Source: Alphaproteobacteria bacterium
Lineage (GTDB): Bacteria; Pseudomonadota; Alphaproteobacteria; Rickettsiales; UBA3002
Assembly: GCA_017302575.1 (NCBI GenBank)
Contig: JAFLDD010000001.1
Location: forward strand, 1,174,629 to 1,238,628
DNA: 64,000 bases
Direction: 5' to 3'
The notes beneath the pieces were generated by a model. It did not search any database. It was given only the letters and a program-made list of their open reading frames with translations, and was not told where the DNA came from. Shown piece by piece: positions 7,630 to 16,632 of this stretch. Numbering within the stretch: position 1 is the stretch's first letter; each line of letters opens with the position of its first letter. The position numbers and the translations under genes are program-made.

Positions 7630-7875
7630 ATGACCACAAACAAAGATATACTGAAAGCACTCGAGAATGTTTACACCTCACTGCACGCAGACAATGAAGG
7701 TCTTGATACACGTATCGTCGAACTGAAAACGGCACTGCATGCTGCGGGTGAAAAAGCCATTTTGGTTGAGCCCACCAAGTTACCACAAAATAACCGCCAA
7801 GGTCGCAAGATGCTGCAGACCTATTTCAAGAAGCGCGGCGTGGTAGTGGAATTCCCGAAAATTGCTAGCGAATAA
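7630..7875 (+). CDS. Small hypothetical protein
   Basis: An 81-residue basic, soluble protein that I do not recognise. It starts TTNKDILKALENVYTSLHAD and looks helical in its first half; the second half (GRKMLQTYFKKRGVVVEFPK) is basic. No signal peptide, membrane segment or metal motif is visible. A GAGTGAT just upstream could pair with the 16S tail. It follows tRNA-Gln by 20 bases and its last 11 bases overlap the end of the convergent MarC gene. The sensible start signal and protein-like composition support a real gene, but not strongly. Confidence 0.6.
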   Translation: MTTNKDILKALENVYTSLHADNEGLDTRIVELKTALHAAGEKAILVEPTKLPQNNRQGRKMLQTYFKKRGVVVEFPKIASE

Positions 7876-8488
7876 AATCCAGCGCGCCATCGCCGACGAT
7901 CTGCACTGCAAGCGCTGCGAGCAGAAGGCCTAAAATGCGCGACAACACAATACGACCCGTTGTGCCAAGTAGTTTGTCGATTCGGTCTGCCATCAAGAAT
8001 ACGGCTAAGCAGGAGCCCATGGTCACCGCGATCACCGCAGTGAGGCCGACCCACGCCAAGATACCTTCAGCGTGACCTGCTTGAACAATCGTTGCCGTAA
8101 TCGCACCGGGCCCCGCCATAAGCGGCATGGCTAATGGAAATGCTGCGATGTTTTTTGGATGGTCATGTTCAATTGCGGCATCAGCAGAGTTGGACTTTCG
8201 CTGCTCGCGTTTTTCAAACACCATTTCTACCGCAATGAAGAACAACAAAATACCACCAGCAATACGGAAAGCAGGCATGGTAATACCTAGTGACGACAGC
8301 ACCAGCTCACCCGTAAGCATCACCACGACAAGAATCGTCGTTGCAATCGTGACTGACTGGTAGGCTACCTGTTTGCGCTGAGCGGCGCTGAGGCCTGCTG
8401 TAAGCCCCAAAAAGATAGCGGCAAGCCCTGGCGGGTCAACGGCCACAAAGAGGGTCGCAAAGGCGGTTTTGATGAATTCTAGTTCCAT
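7865..8488 (-). CDS. MarC family integral membrane protein
   Basis: A 207-residue protein with about six hydrophobic segments. The opening LEFIKTAFATLFVAVDPPGL and the AFRIAGGILLFFIAVEMVF and FPLAMPLMAGPGAITATI segments are the two half-repeats of the MarC/UPF0056 family, each with the conserved Pro-Gly-type turn. The inner membrane protein is probably a transporter, but its substrate is not established for the family. A charged loop (EKREQRKSNSADAA) lies between the halves. It is divergent from typA, and its 3' end overlaps the small gene before it. Confidence 0.9.
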   Translation of the reverse strand: MELEFIKTAFATLFVAVDPPGLAAIFLGLTAGLSAAQRKQVAYQSVTIATTILVVVMLTGELVLSSLGITMPAFRIAGGILLFFIAVEMVFEKREQRKSNSADAAIEHDHPKNIAAFPLAMPLMAGPGAITATIVQAGHAEGILAWVGLTAVIAVTMGSCLAVFLMADRIDKLLGTTGRIVLSRILGLLLAALAVQIVGDGALDFIR

Positions 8489-8580
8489 GGGCGCAGTCTC
8501 ATAGCAGTTTTCGGCCCAAAGTCGATAAAAATACTGGATTCTTGCGGGAAACTACGGTAGGTGCAGCGCAACAAAATTGG

Positions 8581-10419
8581 ATGGCTGGACTTATGCAACT
8601 TAGAAATATCGCAATTATTGCTCACGTTGACCATGGCAAAACGACGTTGATTGACGTGATGCTGCGCCAAGCAGGAACCTTCCGCGACAACCAGAAGGTT
8701 GAAGAGCGCGTGATGGACTCTAACGATCTGGAGAAAGAGCGCGGTATTACCATTCTCGCGAAATGCACCAGCATTCAGTGGAAAGACACTCGCATCAACA
8801 TCATCGATACTCCTGGCCACGCCGACTTCGGCGGCGAGGTAGAGCGTATCTTGGGTATGGTGGACGGCGTATTGGTTCTCGTGGATGCAGCCGAAGGCCC
8901 AATGCCACAGACCAAATTCGTACTGATGAAAGCATTGGCACTTGGCTTGCGCCCGATTGTTGTCATCAATAAAGTAGACCGCCCTGATGCGCGCGTTGAC
9001 GAAGTATTGAACGAAGTATTCGACTTGTTCGTTGCGCTTGAGGCGAACGATGCACAGCTCGACTTCCCTATCATTTACGCTTCAGGCCGCAACGGCTGGG
9101 CCGTGAAAGACCTCAATGACCCACGCGAGAACCTCCATATCATCATGGATGAAGTGGTGCGCTACGTAGAAGAACCAAACGTGGATAAGGACGCAACCTT
9201 TGCATTCCTCGTCACCCTCATTGAGTCGGACAATTTCTTGGGCCGCGTACTCACTGGTAAAATCGAAAGCGGCAGCGCGAAAGTCGGCATGCCGGTGAAA
9301 GGCATGCGCCTTGATGGTACAGTGATCGAACAAGGCCGAATCACCAAGCTATTGTCGTTTGACGGCATTGAGCGCAACCCTGTGAACGAAGCTGAGGCAG
9401 GCTCGATCGTATCGATTGCTGGACTTACCGAAACCACTGTGGCCGACACTGTTGGTGCGATTGAACTTCAATCACCACTGCGTGCGATTCCAATCGATCC
9501 GCCAACAATGGCCATCACGATTGGCGTGAATGATTCGCCGCTTGCTGGTACCGAGGGCACGAAAGTGACCTCGCGCATGATTCGTGATCGCCTGTTCAAA
9601 GAAGCGGAAAGTAACGTTGCTATCACCGTGAAAGAAACTGAGCGCGCCGATGCATTTGAGGTCGGTGGCCGAGGTGAATTACAGCTTGGCGTATTGATTG
9701 AGACGATGCGTCGTGAAGGCTTTGAGCTTTCCGTATCGCGCCCACGCGTACTGTTCACGGCCGATGAAGCTGGCAACCGCCTTGAGCCTATCGAGGAAGT
9801 GCAAGTAGATGTGGATGAAGAGCATTCCGGCGTCGTGGTCGAGAAACTCTCGCTGCGCAAAGGCAACATGACCGACATGCGCCCATCATCTGGTGGTAAA
9901 GTGCGTATCAAGTTCCTGATTCCTGCACGTGGCATGATAGGTTACCAAGGCGAATTCATGACCGACACACGTGGTTCGGGTGTGCTTTCACGCATCTTCC
10001 ATGGCTATGCGCCTTACAAGGGTGACATCCCTGGCCGTCGTAATGGCGTGTTGATTTCTAACGGTAGCGGCGTTGCCGTAGAATACGCGCTATGGGGCTT
10101 GGAAGACCGTGGCTACCTGATTATTCCAGCGGGCGTGAAAATCTATCAAGGCATGATTATCGGCCAGCACTCGCGCGATAACGACCTTGAAGTGAATGCG
10201 CTGAAAGCAAAACAGCTCACCAACATCCGCACGACCTCAAAAGACGAAGCGGTGAAATTGACGCCACCACGTGTTCCAACGCTGGAGCAAGCGATTGCTT
10301 ACATTGAGGAAGACGAGTTGATGGAAGTAACGCCAAAGAATATTCGTCTGCGTAAGAAAGAACTCGACCCCAACGAGCGCAAAAAAGCAGAACGTTTGCG
10401 CGAAGCGGCAGCTAGCTAG
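8581..10419 (+). CDS. typA: Ribosome-associated translational GTPase TypA/BipA
   Basis: An EF-G-like GTPase of 612 residues that binds the 70S ribosome and helps 50S assembly, mainly under cold or stress. G motifs seen are AHVDHGKTT (P-loop), [17 protein letters not shown] and NKVD; the domain V/CTD part has [18 protein letters not shown] and the family-specific end [20 protein letters not shown]. Start: ATG 8581 (MAGLMQLRN) or ATG 8593 ([15 protein letters not shown]), the latter closer to most homologues; neither has a good Shine-Dalgarno. It is a single gene, divergent from marC. Confidence 0.97.
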   Translation: MAGLMQLRNIAIIAHVDHGKTTLIDVMLRQAGTFRDNQKVEERVMDSNDLEKERGITILAKCTSIQWKDTRINIIDTPGHADFGGEVERILGMVDGVLVLVDAAEGPMPQTKFVLMKALALGLRPIVVINKVDRPDARVDEVLNEVFDLFVALEANDAQLDFPIIYASGRNGWAVKDLNDPRENLHIIMDEVVRYVEEPNVDKDATFAFLVTLIESDNFLGRVLTGKIESGSAKVGMPVKGMRLDGTVIEQGRITKLLSFDGIERNPVNEAEAGSIVSIAGLTETTVADTVGAIELQSPLRAIPIDPPTMAITIGVNDSPLAGTEGTKVTSRMIRDRLFKEAESNVAITVKETERADAFEVGGRGELQLGVLIETMRREGFELSVSRPRVLFTADEAGNRLEPIEEVQVDVDEEHSGVVVEKLSLRKGNMTDMRPSSGGKVRIKFLIPARGMIGYQGEFMTDTRGSGVLSRIFHGYAPYKGDIPGRRNGVLISNGSGVAVEYALWGLEDRGYLIIPAGVKIYQGMIIGQHSRDNDLEVNALKAKQLTNIRTTSKDEAVKLTPPRVPTLEQAIAYIEEDELMEVTPKNIRLRKKELDPNERKKAERLREAAAS

Positions 10420-10518
10420 CATTTTAATGCTTCGGACATCGGCATACTGCCTAGTCCTTCGCGCCGCGCTGCGGGCTCATGGCTGACTCGGTTCTGCTGA
10501 ACCTCGAATAACGTTAAA
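10420..10518. other. Gap between typA and the acetyltransferase
   Basis: About 100 bases between convergent genes. No strong stem followed by a T run is seen, only a short GC-rich stretch near 10460-10478. I see no gene here. Confidence 0.4.
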
Positions 10519-10950
10519 TTACAATGCGCGTTCCATGTCGCGGTGGGGAATACCTGCTTCCATGTATTCATCGCCAATAATCTTGAACTTAAGCGACGTA
10601 TAGAACGGTATGGCCTGCTCTTGCGCAGCCAATACCATTTTTCCTGCCTTGGATTCTTTACGAATATGAGCAATGATATGCTCCATCAGCGCCTTGCCCA
10701 AACCCTTGCCGCGATGTGGTTTGCGAATGGCAACGCGCTCAATCTTCACCTTCCCATCCAGATACCGAATACGCCCCGTGCCAACAGGCGCGCCGCCGGC
10801 TTTAATCAGAAAGTGGGTTGCTTTATCATCCTGACCGTCAAACTCGATTGACTCGTCCACAAACTGTTCGCGTACAAATACTTCGGAGCGAATAGCGAAA
10901 CAAATCGCGATATCAGGCGCATCTCTCACAATCATGACTACTGGTTTCAT
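10519..10950 (-). CDS. GNAT family N-acetyltransferase
   Basis: A 143-residue single-domain acetyltransferase. The acetyl-CoA pyrophosphate loop RGKGLGKALMEHII is clear near residue 80, preceded by the strand KIERVAIRKPHRG. The later QAIPFYTSLKFKIIGDEY and the end GIPHRDMERAL match the ElaA/YjcF-like subgroup. The substrate is unknown. Its ATG overlaps the TGA of the methyltransferase upstream (ATGA), so it is the last gene of a three-gene minus-strand unit. The context suggests it modifies a small molecule or glycan precursor, but this is inference. Confidence 0.85.
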   Translation of the reverse strand: MKPVVMIVRDAPDIAICFAIRSEVFVREQFVDESIEFDGQDDKATHFLIKAGGAPVGTGRIRYLDGKVKIERVAIRKPHRGKGLGKALMEHIIAHIRKESKAGKMVLAAQEQAIPFYTSLKFKIIGDEYMEAGIPHRDMERAL

Positions 10951-12299
10951 GTTGGTATCCTCGCTTGAAAGACATCATGGTGTAATACTTCGGCAGTGTC
11001 CTTGTGCCGCAAGAACATCCATAGTGCATTGCGCATAGGTGTAAATAAGTTCTCAAACTCTGCAATTAGTTGCTCAGTGGTAGGCTTTGAGGTGCTTACC
11101 TGCTGCACAGATTTGATAATCTCACCGAGTGGACGTTTACCATCAATCGCTGCAAATAACTCTGGTAGGTGTGGTGTATGCTTGAGGGTAACGATTGCAC
11201 CTGTTGATTCTTGGCGAATCGTCACGGTTTCTTCTGCATTCGTGCGAATGACTTCAAGCAATGGCGCATGCTCACTATATACGTTGAACCCTAAATGCGG
11301 CACCATTGCCAAATCATTTGGGCTGGGGGGTGTAACAAGTTGTTTGGTCGCGTAGAAGGTATGTTTCTCGATCTTACTATGGAGTAGTTCGGCTAATTCC
11401 TGCTGTTCTTTTACAGGCCAATGGCTAACTTTTTCAATCAGCTCAGGATCCGTGAGATAGTAGGATGCGTCATACAGACGATGGCCAATGACGCGGTCAT
11501 CACTAAAGAGTTCCACCAAATTCAACGTCGCTTTTCCGAGAAATTCATAGAGTTGCGGAATGGTGTAAGCGCGGTCTTGTGTATGTAGCAGCAAATCATA
11601 AATGGCATTATCACCGCCTAAAATCTCATTGCGAATCATCTGGGATGAATGAATGAACCAATTAGTATGCGGCATGCTATTGAGGATGATTTTTGCATTA
11701 TCAACCTGCGTTTGTAAGTTCGCTTCGCCTTCGTTTACAATACGCAACATCTCTTGCATCTGATAGACAGCCATGCGCCCATATTGCGCATAGACCATGA
11801 TGCTCATCGCGCCGTCATCAGCCAACGCCTCACTGAGAACTTTCAATCCTTCATCGGGATTAGACAAATGGTGCAGCACACCCGAGCAGTTAATATAGTC
11901 AAATTTCCCAAGCCCAAGTTTTGGGATATTCAACAGTGAATCACGGATCCAGCGAATATTGGTGAGGCCACGAATCTCGGCACGCTCTTGCGCGACCTTC
12001 ATGGATGCTTCTGACATGTCGATATAGACAACCTCGTTGCCTGTGCCGCGCAGTTGTTCAGCGAGCGCAATGGCAGAGTCACCCGTTCCACCACCCGCGA
12101 CAAGCGAGCGAAACTGCTTACGGAAATCTCTTCGGCCACCAAAACATGCGTGATTCAAATGATCAAATGCCTCTGTGACAGGCATCGTAAATTTATGTTT
12201 TTCATTCTGCGGATTGACAGGTGGGTAAGGATAATTCTCGTACTGCTCACGCACCTGACGCAGATAATTCGTATCGTCTGTCTGTGGTAATGCGCTCAT
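10947..12299 (-). CDS. Class I SAM-dependent methyltransferase, paralogue B
   Basis: A 450-residue protein. After an N-terminal EQYENYPYPPVNP segment comes a Rossmann methyltransferase domain: SAM loop VAGGGTGDSAIALAEQL (about 67-83), acidic strand end VVYIDMSEASMK, and FDYINCSGVLHHLSNPDEGL (motif IV with VLHH). The C-terminal half (about 220-450) is an extra domain ending FLRHKDTAEVLHHDVFQARIP. It is closely similar along its whole length to the gene immediately upstream. The two overlap by ATGA. The substrate is unknown. Confidence 0.85.
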   Translation of the reverse strand: MSALPQTDDTNYLRQVREQYENYPYPPVNPQNEKHKFTMPVTEAFDHLNHACFGGRRDFRKQFRSLVAGGGTGDSAIALAEQLRGTGNEVVYIDMSEASMKVAQERAEIRGLTNIRWIRDSLLNIPKLGLGKFDYINCSGVLHHLSNPDEGLKVLSEALADDGAMSIMVYAQYGRMAVYQMQEMLRIVNEGEANLQTQVDNAKIILNSMPHTNWFIHSSQMIRNEILGGDNAIYDLLLHTQDRAYTIPQLYEFLGKATLNLVELFSDDRVIGHRLYDASYYLTDPELIEKVSHWPVKEQQELAELLHSKIEKHTFYATKQLVTPPSPNDLAMVPHLGFNVYSEHAPLLEVIRTNAEETVTIRQESTGAIVTLKHTPHLPELFAAIDGKRPLGEIIKSVQQVSTSKPTTEQLIAEFENLFTPMRNALWMFLRHKDTAEVLHHDVFQARIPT

Positions 12300-13666
12300 A
12301 CAGCTTTCCTTCTGGGGATACGCGCTTGCATCGCCTCTGGATAGGTAATAGGCGCTGTAGTCTTATGTCGCAAGAACATCCAGCCAATACGATTTAGCGC
12401 TTCGTAGCATGGCTTAAATTGCTGAGAAAGCGTTTGGAAATTCACGCTTTTGTCTTTGCTTGAATCCATTACAGAGCGGAAAATTTCACGTAGGGTTTTC
12501 TGATTATTAATTTGTCCCCAAATAGCCGCCAATTGAGGTGCATTCGGAAACTGTACTGATATATCGCCTACCGACTGTTTCAGCTGCACCACTCGCCCCG
12601 ATTTACTGATCATGTTCGCAATATCTTTGGGATAGGAATGGACCGTAAATCCAATACAGGGGATCATATCCAGATCATCAATTGACGGTGCTTGAGGAAC
12701 TTTCTTCACCAGATGCACCGTGTGCTTTTCGATTTTGCTATAGAGTAATTCAGCTAAGGCATGCTGCTTTTCCATGGGCATCTGCTCAATTTTTGCAAGC
12801 AGTCTCGGATCGCTTATATAAAAGCTAGGGTCATAAATACGGTGGCTGATATTCTGATAATCGGAGTAGAAACGCAGCACTGAGAGTCCTGCCTTGCGTG
12901 TGAATTCGTAAAGTTCGGGGATAGAATAAGCGCGGTCTTGTGTGTGCAGCAGCAAATCATAAATGCCAACGTCGCCACTACCATTTACTTCGTTTTTGAT
13001 CATTTGTGAAGAATGAAACATCCAATGCGAGGTTGGCAAGTTTGAAAGGATTTTGCGCGCAGTATCCACTTGCTTTTGAAGGTTAGGCTCGTCGTGATTA
13101 AGCATGCGCAGCAAATCCTGCATGATGTAGACGGCCATGCGGCCATATTTCGCATAGACCATGATTCCCATCGCGCCATCTTCCTTGAGCGCGTCACTCA
13201 GGATTTTGAGGCCTAAATCAGGGTCTGCCAAATGGTGCAACACGCCTGAACAGTTGATATAGTCAAACTGGCCTAGGTCCATTTTGGGGATGTTTAGTAA
13301 CGAATCACGAATCCAGCGTATGTTGGTAAGCCCGCGGTTCTCTGCACGCTTTTGTGCAACCTTCATCGATGCTTCTGACATATCGACATAAATCACTTCG
13401 TTGCCAGTATCGCGCAGTTGTTCGGCGAGCGCTATTGCTGCATCACCTGTACCGCCACCTGCGACGAGTGAACGGAAAGGTTTGCGGAAATCTTTTCGGC
13501 CACCAAAGCACACGTGGTTAAGCAGCTCAAAGCTTTCCGTGACAGGAATGCGTGGCGCTACATACTCTATCTCTGGGTCAATACTCGGATAAGGGTAATT
13601 CTCGTATTGCTCGCGTACCTTCTTGAGGTAGTTCTCATCTTCGACTGGTGCAGTTGCAACGTTCAT
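12296..13666 (-). CDS. Class I SAM-dependent methyltransferase, paralogue A
   Basis: A 456-residue protein with the same layout as its neighbour: EQYENYPYPSIDP near the start, SAM loop VAGGGTGDAAIALAEQL, VIYVDMSEASMKVAQ, FDYINCSGVLHHLADPDLG, and a C-terminal domain ending WMFLRHKTTAPITYPEAMQA. The N-terminal 200 residues are nearly superimposable on paralogue B while the C-terminal parts differ more, which suggests a tandem duplication with divergence in the substrate or partner domain. It is the first gene of the methyltransferase-methyltransferase-GNAT unit, read from the 90-base region shared with the divergent glycan gene. Confidence 0.85.
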   Translation of the reverse strand: MNVATAPVEDENYLKKVREQYENYPYPSIDPEIEYVAPRIPVTESFELLNHVCFGGRKDFRKPFRSLVAGGGTGDAAIALAEQLRDTGNEVIYVDMSEASMKVAQKRAENRGLTNIRWIRDSLLNIPKMDLGQFDYINCSGVLHHLADPDLGLKILSDALKEDGAMGIMVYAKYGRMAVYIMQDLLRMLNHDEPNLQKQVDTARKILSNLPTSHWMFHSSQMIKNEVNGSGDVGIYDLLLHTQDRAYSIPELYEFTRKAGLSVLRFYSDYQNISHRIYDPSFYISDPRLLAKIEQMPMEKQHALAELLYSKIEKHTVHLVKKVPQAPSIDDLDMIPCIGFTVHSYPKDIANMISKSGRVVQLKQSVGDISVQFPNAPQLAAIWGQINNQKTLREIFRSVMDSSKDKSVNFQTLSQQFKPCYEALNRIGWMFLRHKTTAPITYPEAMQARIPRRKAV

Positions 13667-13771
13667 ACCGCGAGGATAGGCAAAGCCATGTTCACAATCA
13701 ACTCAAATTCTCAGCAGGATTGCATTCCAATACGATTAGCGCTAGCCAGATAGCTAATGAAGGAGATGCGC

Positions 13772-14674
13772 GTGGTTCTACGCTTCCGACCAGCAACAGA
13801 GATCTGGCATGTAGGGGTCGCCCGTGCGCCGATTACCGCGTTTATACCCCAGATTTCCAAGCCCGCCATCACGTGGCTGCCATACCCTAAGCCCTTTTGT
13901 TTTATTGCTGACCCGTTTGGGCATGTCGATGATGCTGGTAATCTCACCTTACTCGTTGAAGCGCTGGATTATCGCGTCAAACGCGGCGAGATTCACTATT
14001 ACCGTTACGACAAGAACTTTGCACTCATCGACATGGGCATTGCGCTACGCGCGGCGCATCATCTTTCCTATCCATTTTTGCTGCAGCATGATGGGCAAAT
14101 CTACATGCTGCCCGAGGCGCACCGTAGCGGTAAACTCACGCTCTATCGTGCTAAAGATTTCCCAACGCAGTGGGAGGTGGCCGCGACACTGCTCGATCTG
14201 CCCGCGATTGATGCGAGCATCATACAGCATCACGATAGATGGTGGATGTTTTTTGCACTCCCAGGCGCAGATGGGCGCGCCATGAACGAGTTGCATATTG
14301 CCTATGCTGACTCATTGCTGGGGCCATGGCATCTACACGCCAAAAACCCCGTACGCACAGGGTTTGATAGTAGCCGCATGGGTGGCACCCCATTTGTGCA
14401 CCAAGATGCGCTCTATTTACCAATGCAAGACTGCCGCGAGAGCTATGGTGGGGCACTACGTTTATTGCGAGTGGACGAGCTTACGCCAGATCATTTCCAT
14501 GCCGAGATCGTACGCGACATTACGCCAGATTCATTGGCATCAGGCTATGAGGGATGTCATACGCTTTCGGCCTGCGGCACACTGACTCTGTTGGATATGA
14601 AAACCACGCAGCATTCTGCGCAGCGACACCTTATAGACTGGCAGCGACGATTTAGACGTCTGATTGGTACTTAA
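13772..14674 (+). CDS. GINT1-like beta-propeller glycosyl protein
   Basis: A 300-residue protein resembling the N-terminal domain of the glucosamine inositolphosphorylceramide transferase family, a five-bladed propeller related to GH43 folds. Motifs seen are FIADPFGHVDDAGN, HLSYPFLLQHDGQIYMLPE, DASIIQHHDRWWMF, LLGPWHLHAKNPV and YLPMQDCRESYGG. Bacterial members lie in surface polysaccharide loci. The start is GTG 13772: AAGGAG (13760-13765) is 6 bases before it but touches the in-frame ATG 13766; ATG 13757 lies upstream of that site. The last 23 bases overlap the convergent glycosyltransferase. The substrate is unknown. Confidence 0.7.
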   Translation: MVLRFRPATEIWHVGVARAPITAFIPQISKPAITWLPYPKPFCFIADPFGHVDDAGNLTLLVEALDYRVKRGEIHYYRYDKNFALIDMGIALRAAHHLSYPFLLQHDGQIYMLPEAHRSGKLTLYRAKDFPTQWEVAATLLDLPAIDASIIQHHDRWWMFFALPGADGRAMNELHIAYADSLLGPWHLHAKNPVRTGFDSSRMGGTPFVHQDALYLPMQDCRESYGGALRLLRVDELTPDHFHAEIVRDITPDSLASGYEGCHTLSACGTLTLLDMKTTQHSAQRHLIDWQRRFRRLIGT

Positions 14675-15716
14675 ATCGCTCAATTGTTTCACGCAGTGCC
14701 GCTTCCATCTTCGGCACGATGTTGGCTGCGCTATATTCTGGCGCACGCAATAGCGCACGCTTACCCGCCTCATGAATCGTAGCTGGATGGGTGATGATGT
14801 CGGCAAGCTGTTTGGCCAGCGCGTCACTCGTGCTATCGCACAGCCAGCCATCGTGGCCATGATGGATGATGGTTTTAGGGCCGCTCGTGCGCGTTGCTAG
14901 CACAGGAATAGCATGGGCAAATGCTTCGATAATGATAAGCCCAAAGGACTCATGACGCGAGGGAACACATAAGCAATCAACCTGCTCGTAGAATGCGCCT
15001 GTATCTGCGACCCAGCCATGCCATGTGATCATGTTGTCGATGCCTAACGTCTTCGCGTGCTGCACTAGTGTGGCCTTCTGTGGCCCATCACCGCCAATAT
15101 GCAGGCTAAACTCTATGCCTTGTTGATGGAGTTTTCCTGCGGCCTCAAGCAATAAGTCCAAACCTTTTTCGGGCACCAAGCGCCCAAGAAACCCAATACG
15201 GGGCGGCTTGGTCAATGCCTCGCGTGACGCGACTTGTGGCACATGCATCATAAAATTCGGCAGTACAGCGATGTGGACATCCACGCCATGACGTTGCGCA
15301 AATGACTGTGCAATGTCTTGATTCACTGCAATCGTCAGATCGGCACGATGTAAGCGGTGAAAACGCGCACGATGCAGCAGTTCGACATGCGGCGTGGTTT
15401 TGCCTAATAACGCTTGCGCGTAGGTCAAGACCCTGTCTGCCCGTTTACCATGCGCGAGGATAATGTCTGGCTTGTGAGCGGTAATGATGCGTTTGACAGC
15501 AAGCATATTGCGTGGGTCGTATTGGCTGCGCGCTGGTAAGAAAATCGTGTGACTATCTGCTTTCAGCGATGCAGCTATCTGCGCACCCTCACTCATCAGA
15601 TTTATTACATGGTGATCACGCGCCTGCAGCGCGTTCGCGTAATGGGCGAACATGGCTTCGATACCGCCCAAGCCTTTACCCAACATTACATGCAAAATGC
15701 GCAACGACGATGTCAT
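14652..15716 (-). CDS. Family 4 glycosyltransferase
   Basis: A 354-residue GT-B fold enzyme. The N-terminal domain has the acceptor-side glycine loop LGKGLGGIEAMFAHYANAL. The C-terminal domain begins PPRIGFLGRLVPEKGLDLLL, the usual GT4 motif, and has the nucleotide-sugar site SRHESFGLIIIEAFAHAIPV (E-x7-E type). It transfers a sugar from an NDP-sugar, probably to LPS or another surface glycan at the inner face of the membrane. It is convergent with the propeller gene and next to it, so the two may act on the same glycan. The sugar cannot be told. Confidence 0.9.
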   Translation of the reverse strand: MTSSLRILHVMLGKGLGGIEAMFAHYANALQARDHHVINLMSEGAQIAASLKADSHTIFLPARSQYDPRNMLAVKRIITAHKPDIILAHGKRADRVLTYAQALLGKTTPHVELLHRARFHRLHRADLTIAVNQDIAQSFAQRHGVDVHIAVLPNFMMHVPQVASREALTKPPRIGFLGRLVPEKGLDLLLEAAGKLHQQGIEFSLHIGGDGPQKATLVQHAKTLGIDNMITWHGWVADTGAFYEQVDCLCVPSRHESFGLIIIEAFAHAIPVLATRTSGPKTIIHHGHDGWLCDSTSDALAKQLADIITHPATIHEAGKRALLRAPEYSAANIVPKMEAALRETIERFKYQSDV

Positions 15717-15788
15717 GGAAAATAGCTACAGGATTTTATAGGGGGGATGGAAGCTATTTCGCAGATGGCGAAACAGCTAAGTTTTAAA

Positions 15789-15863
15789 TGGTGACCCCTA
15801 CGAGAATCGAACTCGTGTTTCATCCGTGAAAGGGACGCGTCCTAACCGCTAGACGAAGGGGCC
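15789..15863 (-). tRNA. tRNA-Glu (UUC)
   Basis: On the minus strand the acceptor arms are GGCCCCT and AGGGGTC (one G-T wobble), followed by discriminator A and an encoded CCA (15789-15791). The anticodon arm has the loop CTTTCAC, giving anticodon TTC. The T-loop is GAGTTCGATTCTC. It lies between the glycosyltransferase and carbonic anhydrase genes. Confidence 0.95.
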
Positions 15864-15886
15864 ACGTGGCCGTCAAAAGAGGGTGT

Positions 15887-15915
15887 GTTTCACCATGTTA
15901 GCCCCCTTACGTCAA
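15887..15915 (-). promoter_or_regulatory. Possible promoter of tRNA-Glu
   Basis: On the minus strand TTGACG (15915-15910) is followed after 17 bases by TGAAAC (15892-15887), placing a start about 17 bases before the tRNA. The -35 is good and the -10 weak. Confidence 0.35.
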
Positions 15916-15928
15916 CGGTTTTTTTGTA

Positions 15929-15942
15929 GGGGTTGCAACCCC
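15929..15942. repeat. 14-bp perfect palindrome GGGGTTGCAACCCC
   Basis: GGGGTTGCAACCCC reads the same on both strands. On the plus strand the T run lies before it rather than after it, and on the minus strand an A run follows, so it is not a usual terminator for either direction. It sits just upstream of the tRNA-Glu promoter candidate and in the leader region of the carbonic anhydrase gene; it could be an operator. Confidence 0.35.
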
Positions 15943-15990
15943 GCTCTCACCCTGCTACACAGGCCAACCGCAACGAAAACAGAGGACAAG

Positions 15991-16632
15991 ATGGCTGCCC
16001 TTAAGAAGTTGATTTCGGGCTATAAATCCTTTTATCAGCGTTACTATGTCGAGGATGATTCGGTCTATCGCAAGCTTGCAACTGAGGGGCAATCCCCCAA
16101 AGTAGCGATGATTGCATGCTCCGATTCGCGCGTCGACCCCTCCATTCTCATGGAATCCGCGCCTGGCGAAGTCTTCGTGATCCGCAACGTGGCGAATCTT
16201 GTGCCGCCTTACCAAAACGATACGAGCACCTATCACGGCACCTCGGCCGCGCTGGAATTCGCCGTGACGGGCATCGGGGTTGAGCATGTGGTGATTCTTG
16301 GCCATAGCAAATGTGCGGGTATCCGTGCCCTAATTGAGCGCCGCGCACAGCCCGACGATGCAGGTAGCTTCGTTCATAGCTGGATGCATATTGCCGACGA
16401 TGTGAAAAAAGAGATCCGCGAGCATCATAATGATAAGCCCTTCGACGAGCAAGCACATATCTGTGAGCGCGGCGCGATTGCGCTTTCAGTGGCAAACCTG
16501 AAAACCTTCCCATGGATTCAAAAACAACTCGAGCATCGTAAAATCAGTCTGCATGGGTGGCACTTTGATTTGGACCAAGGCATACTTTGGGAATTGGACC
16601 AAGCGACGAATACATGGAAGAAGTTAGCCTAG
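15991..16632 (+). CDS. Beta-class carbonic anhydrase
   Basis: Interconverts CO2 and bicarbonate in the cytoplasm. The 213-residue protein has the zinc ligands in ACSDSRVDPS (Cys, with the Asp-Arg dyad) and in LGHSKCAGI (His and Cys), plus the VIRNVANLVPPY segment typical of the bacterial beta class. The start ATG 15991 has GAGG a few bases upstream; an open frame continues upstream to 15883 but lacks family similarity. The gene ends convergently with recJ, overlapping by 9 bases. A gamma-class homologue is at 26117. Confidence 0.95.
   Translation: MAALKKLISGYKSFYQRYYVEDDSVYRKLATEGQSPKVAMIACSDSRVDPSILMESAPGEVFVIRNVANLVPPYQNDTSTYHGTSAALEFAVTGIGVEHVVILGHSKCAGIRALIERRAQPDDAGSFVHSWMHIADDVKKEIREHHNDKPFDEQAHICERGAIALSVANLKTFPWIQKQLEHRKISLHGWHFDLDQGILWELDQATNTWKKLA

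Noticed and set aside
15929..15942. GGGGTTGCAACCCC as a terminator
   Set aside because: No T run follows the stem in either direction; on the plus strand the T run precedes it.
15883..15990. N-terminal extension of the carbonic anhydrase (36 residues)
   Set aside because: The extension begins in a tRNA-adjacent region and reads as low-quality, Arg/Cys-rich sequence; ATG 15991 has a nearby Shine-Dalgarno and fits the family.
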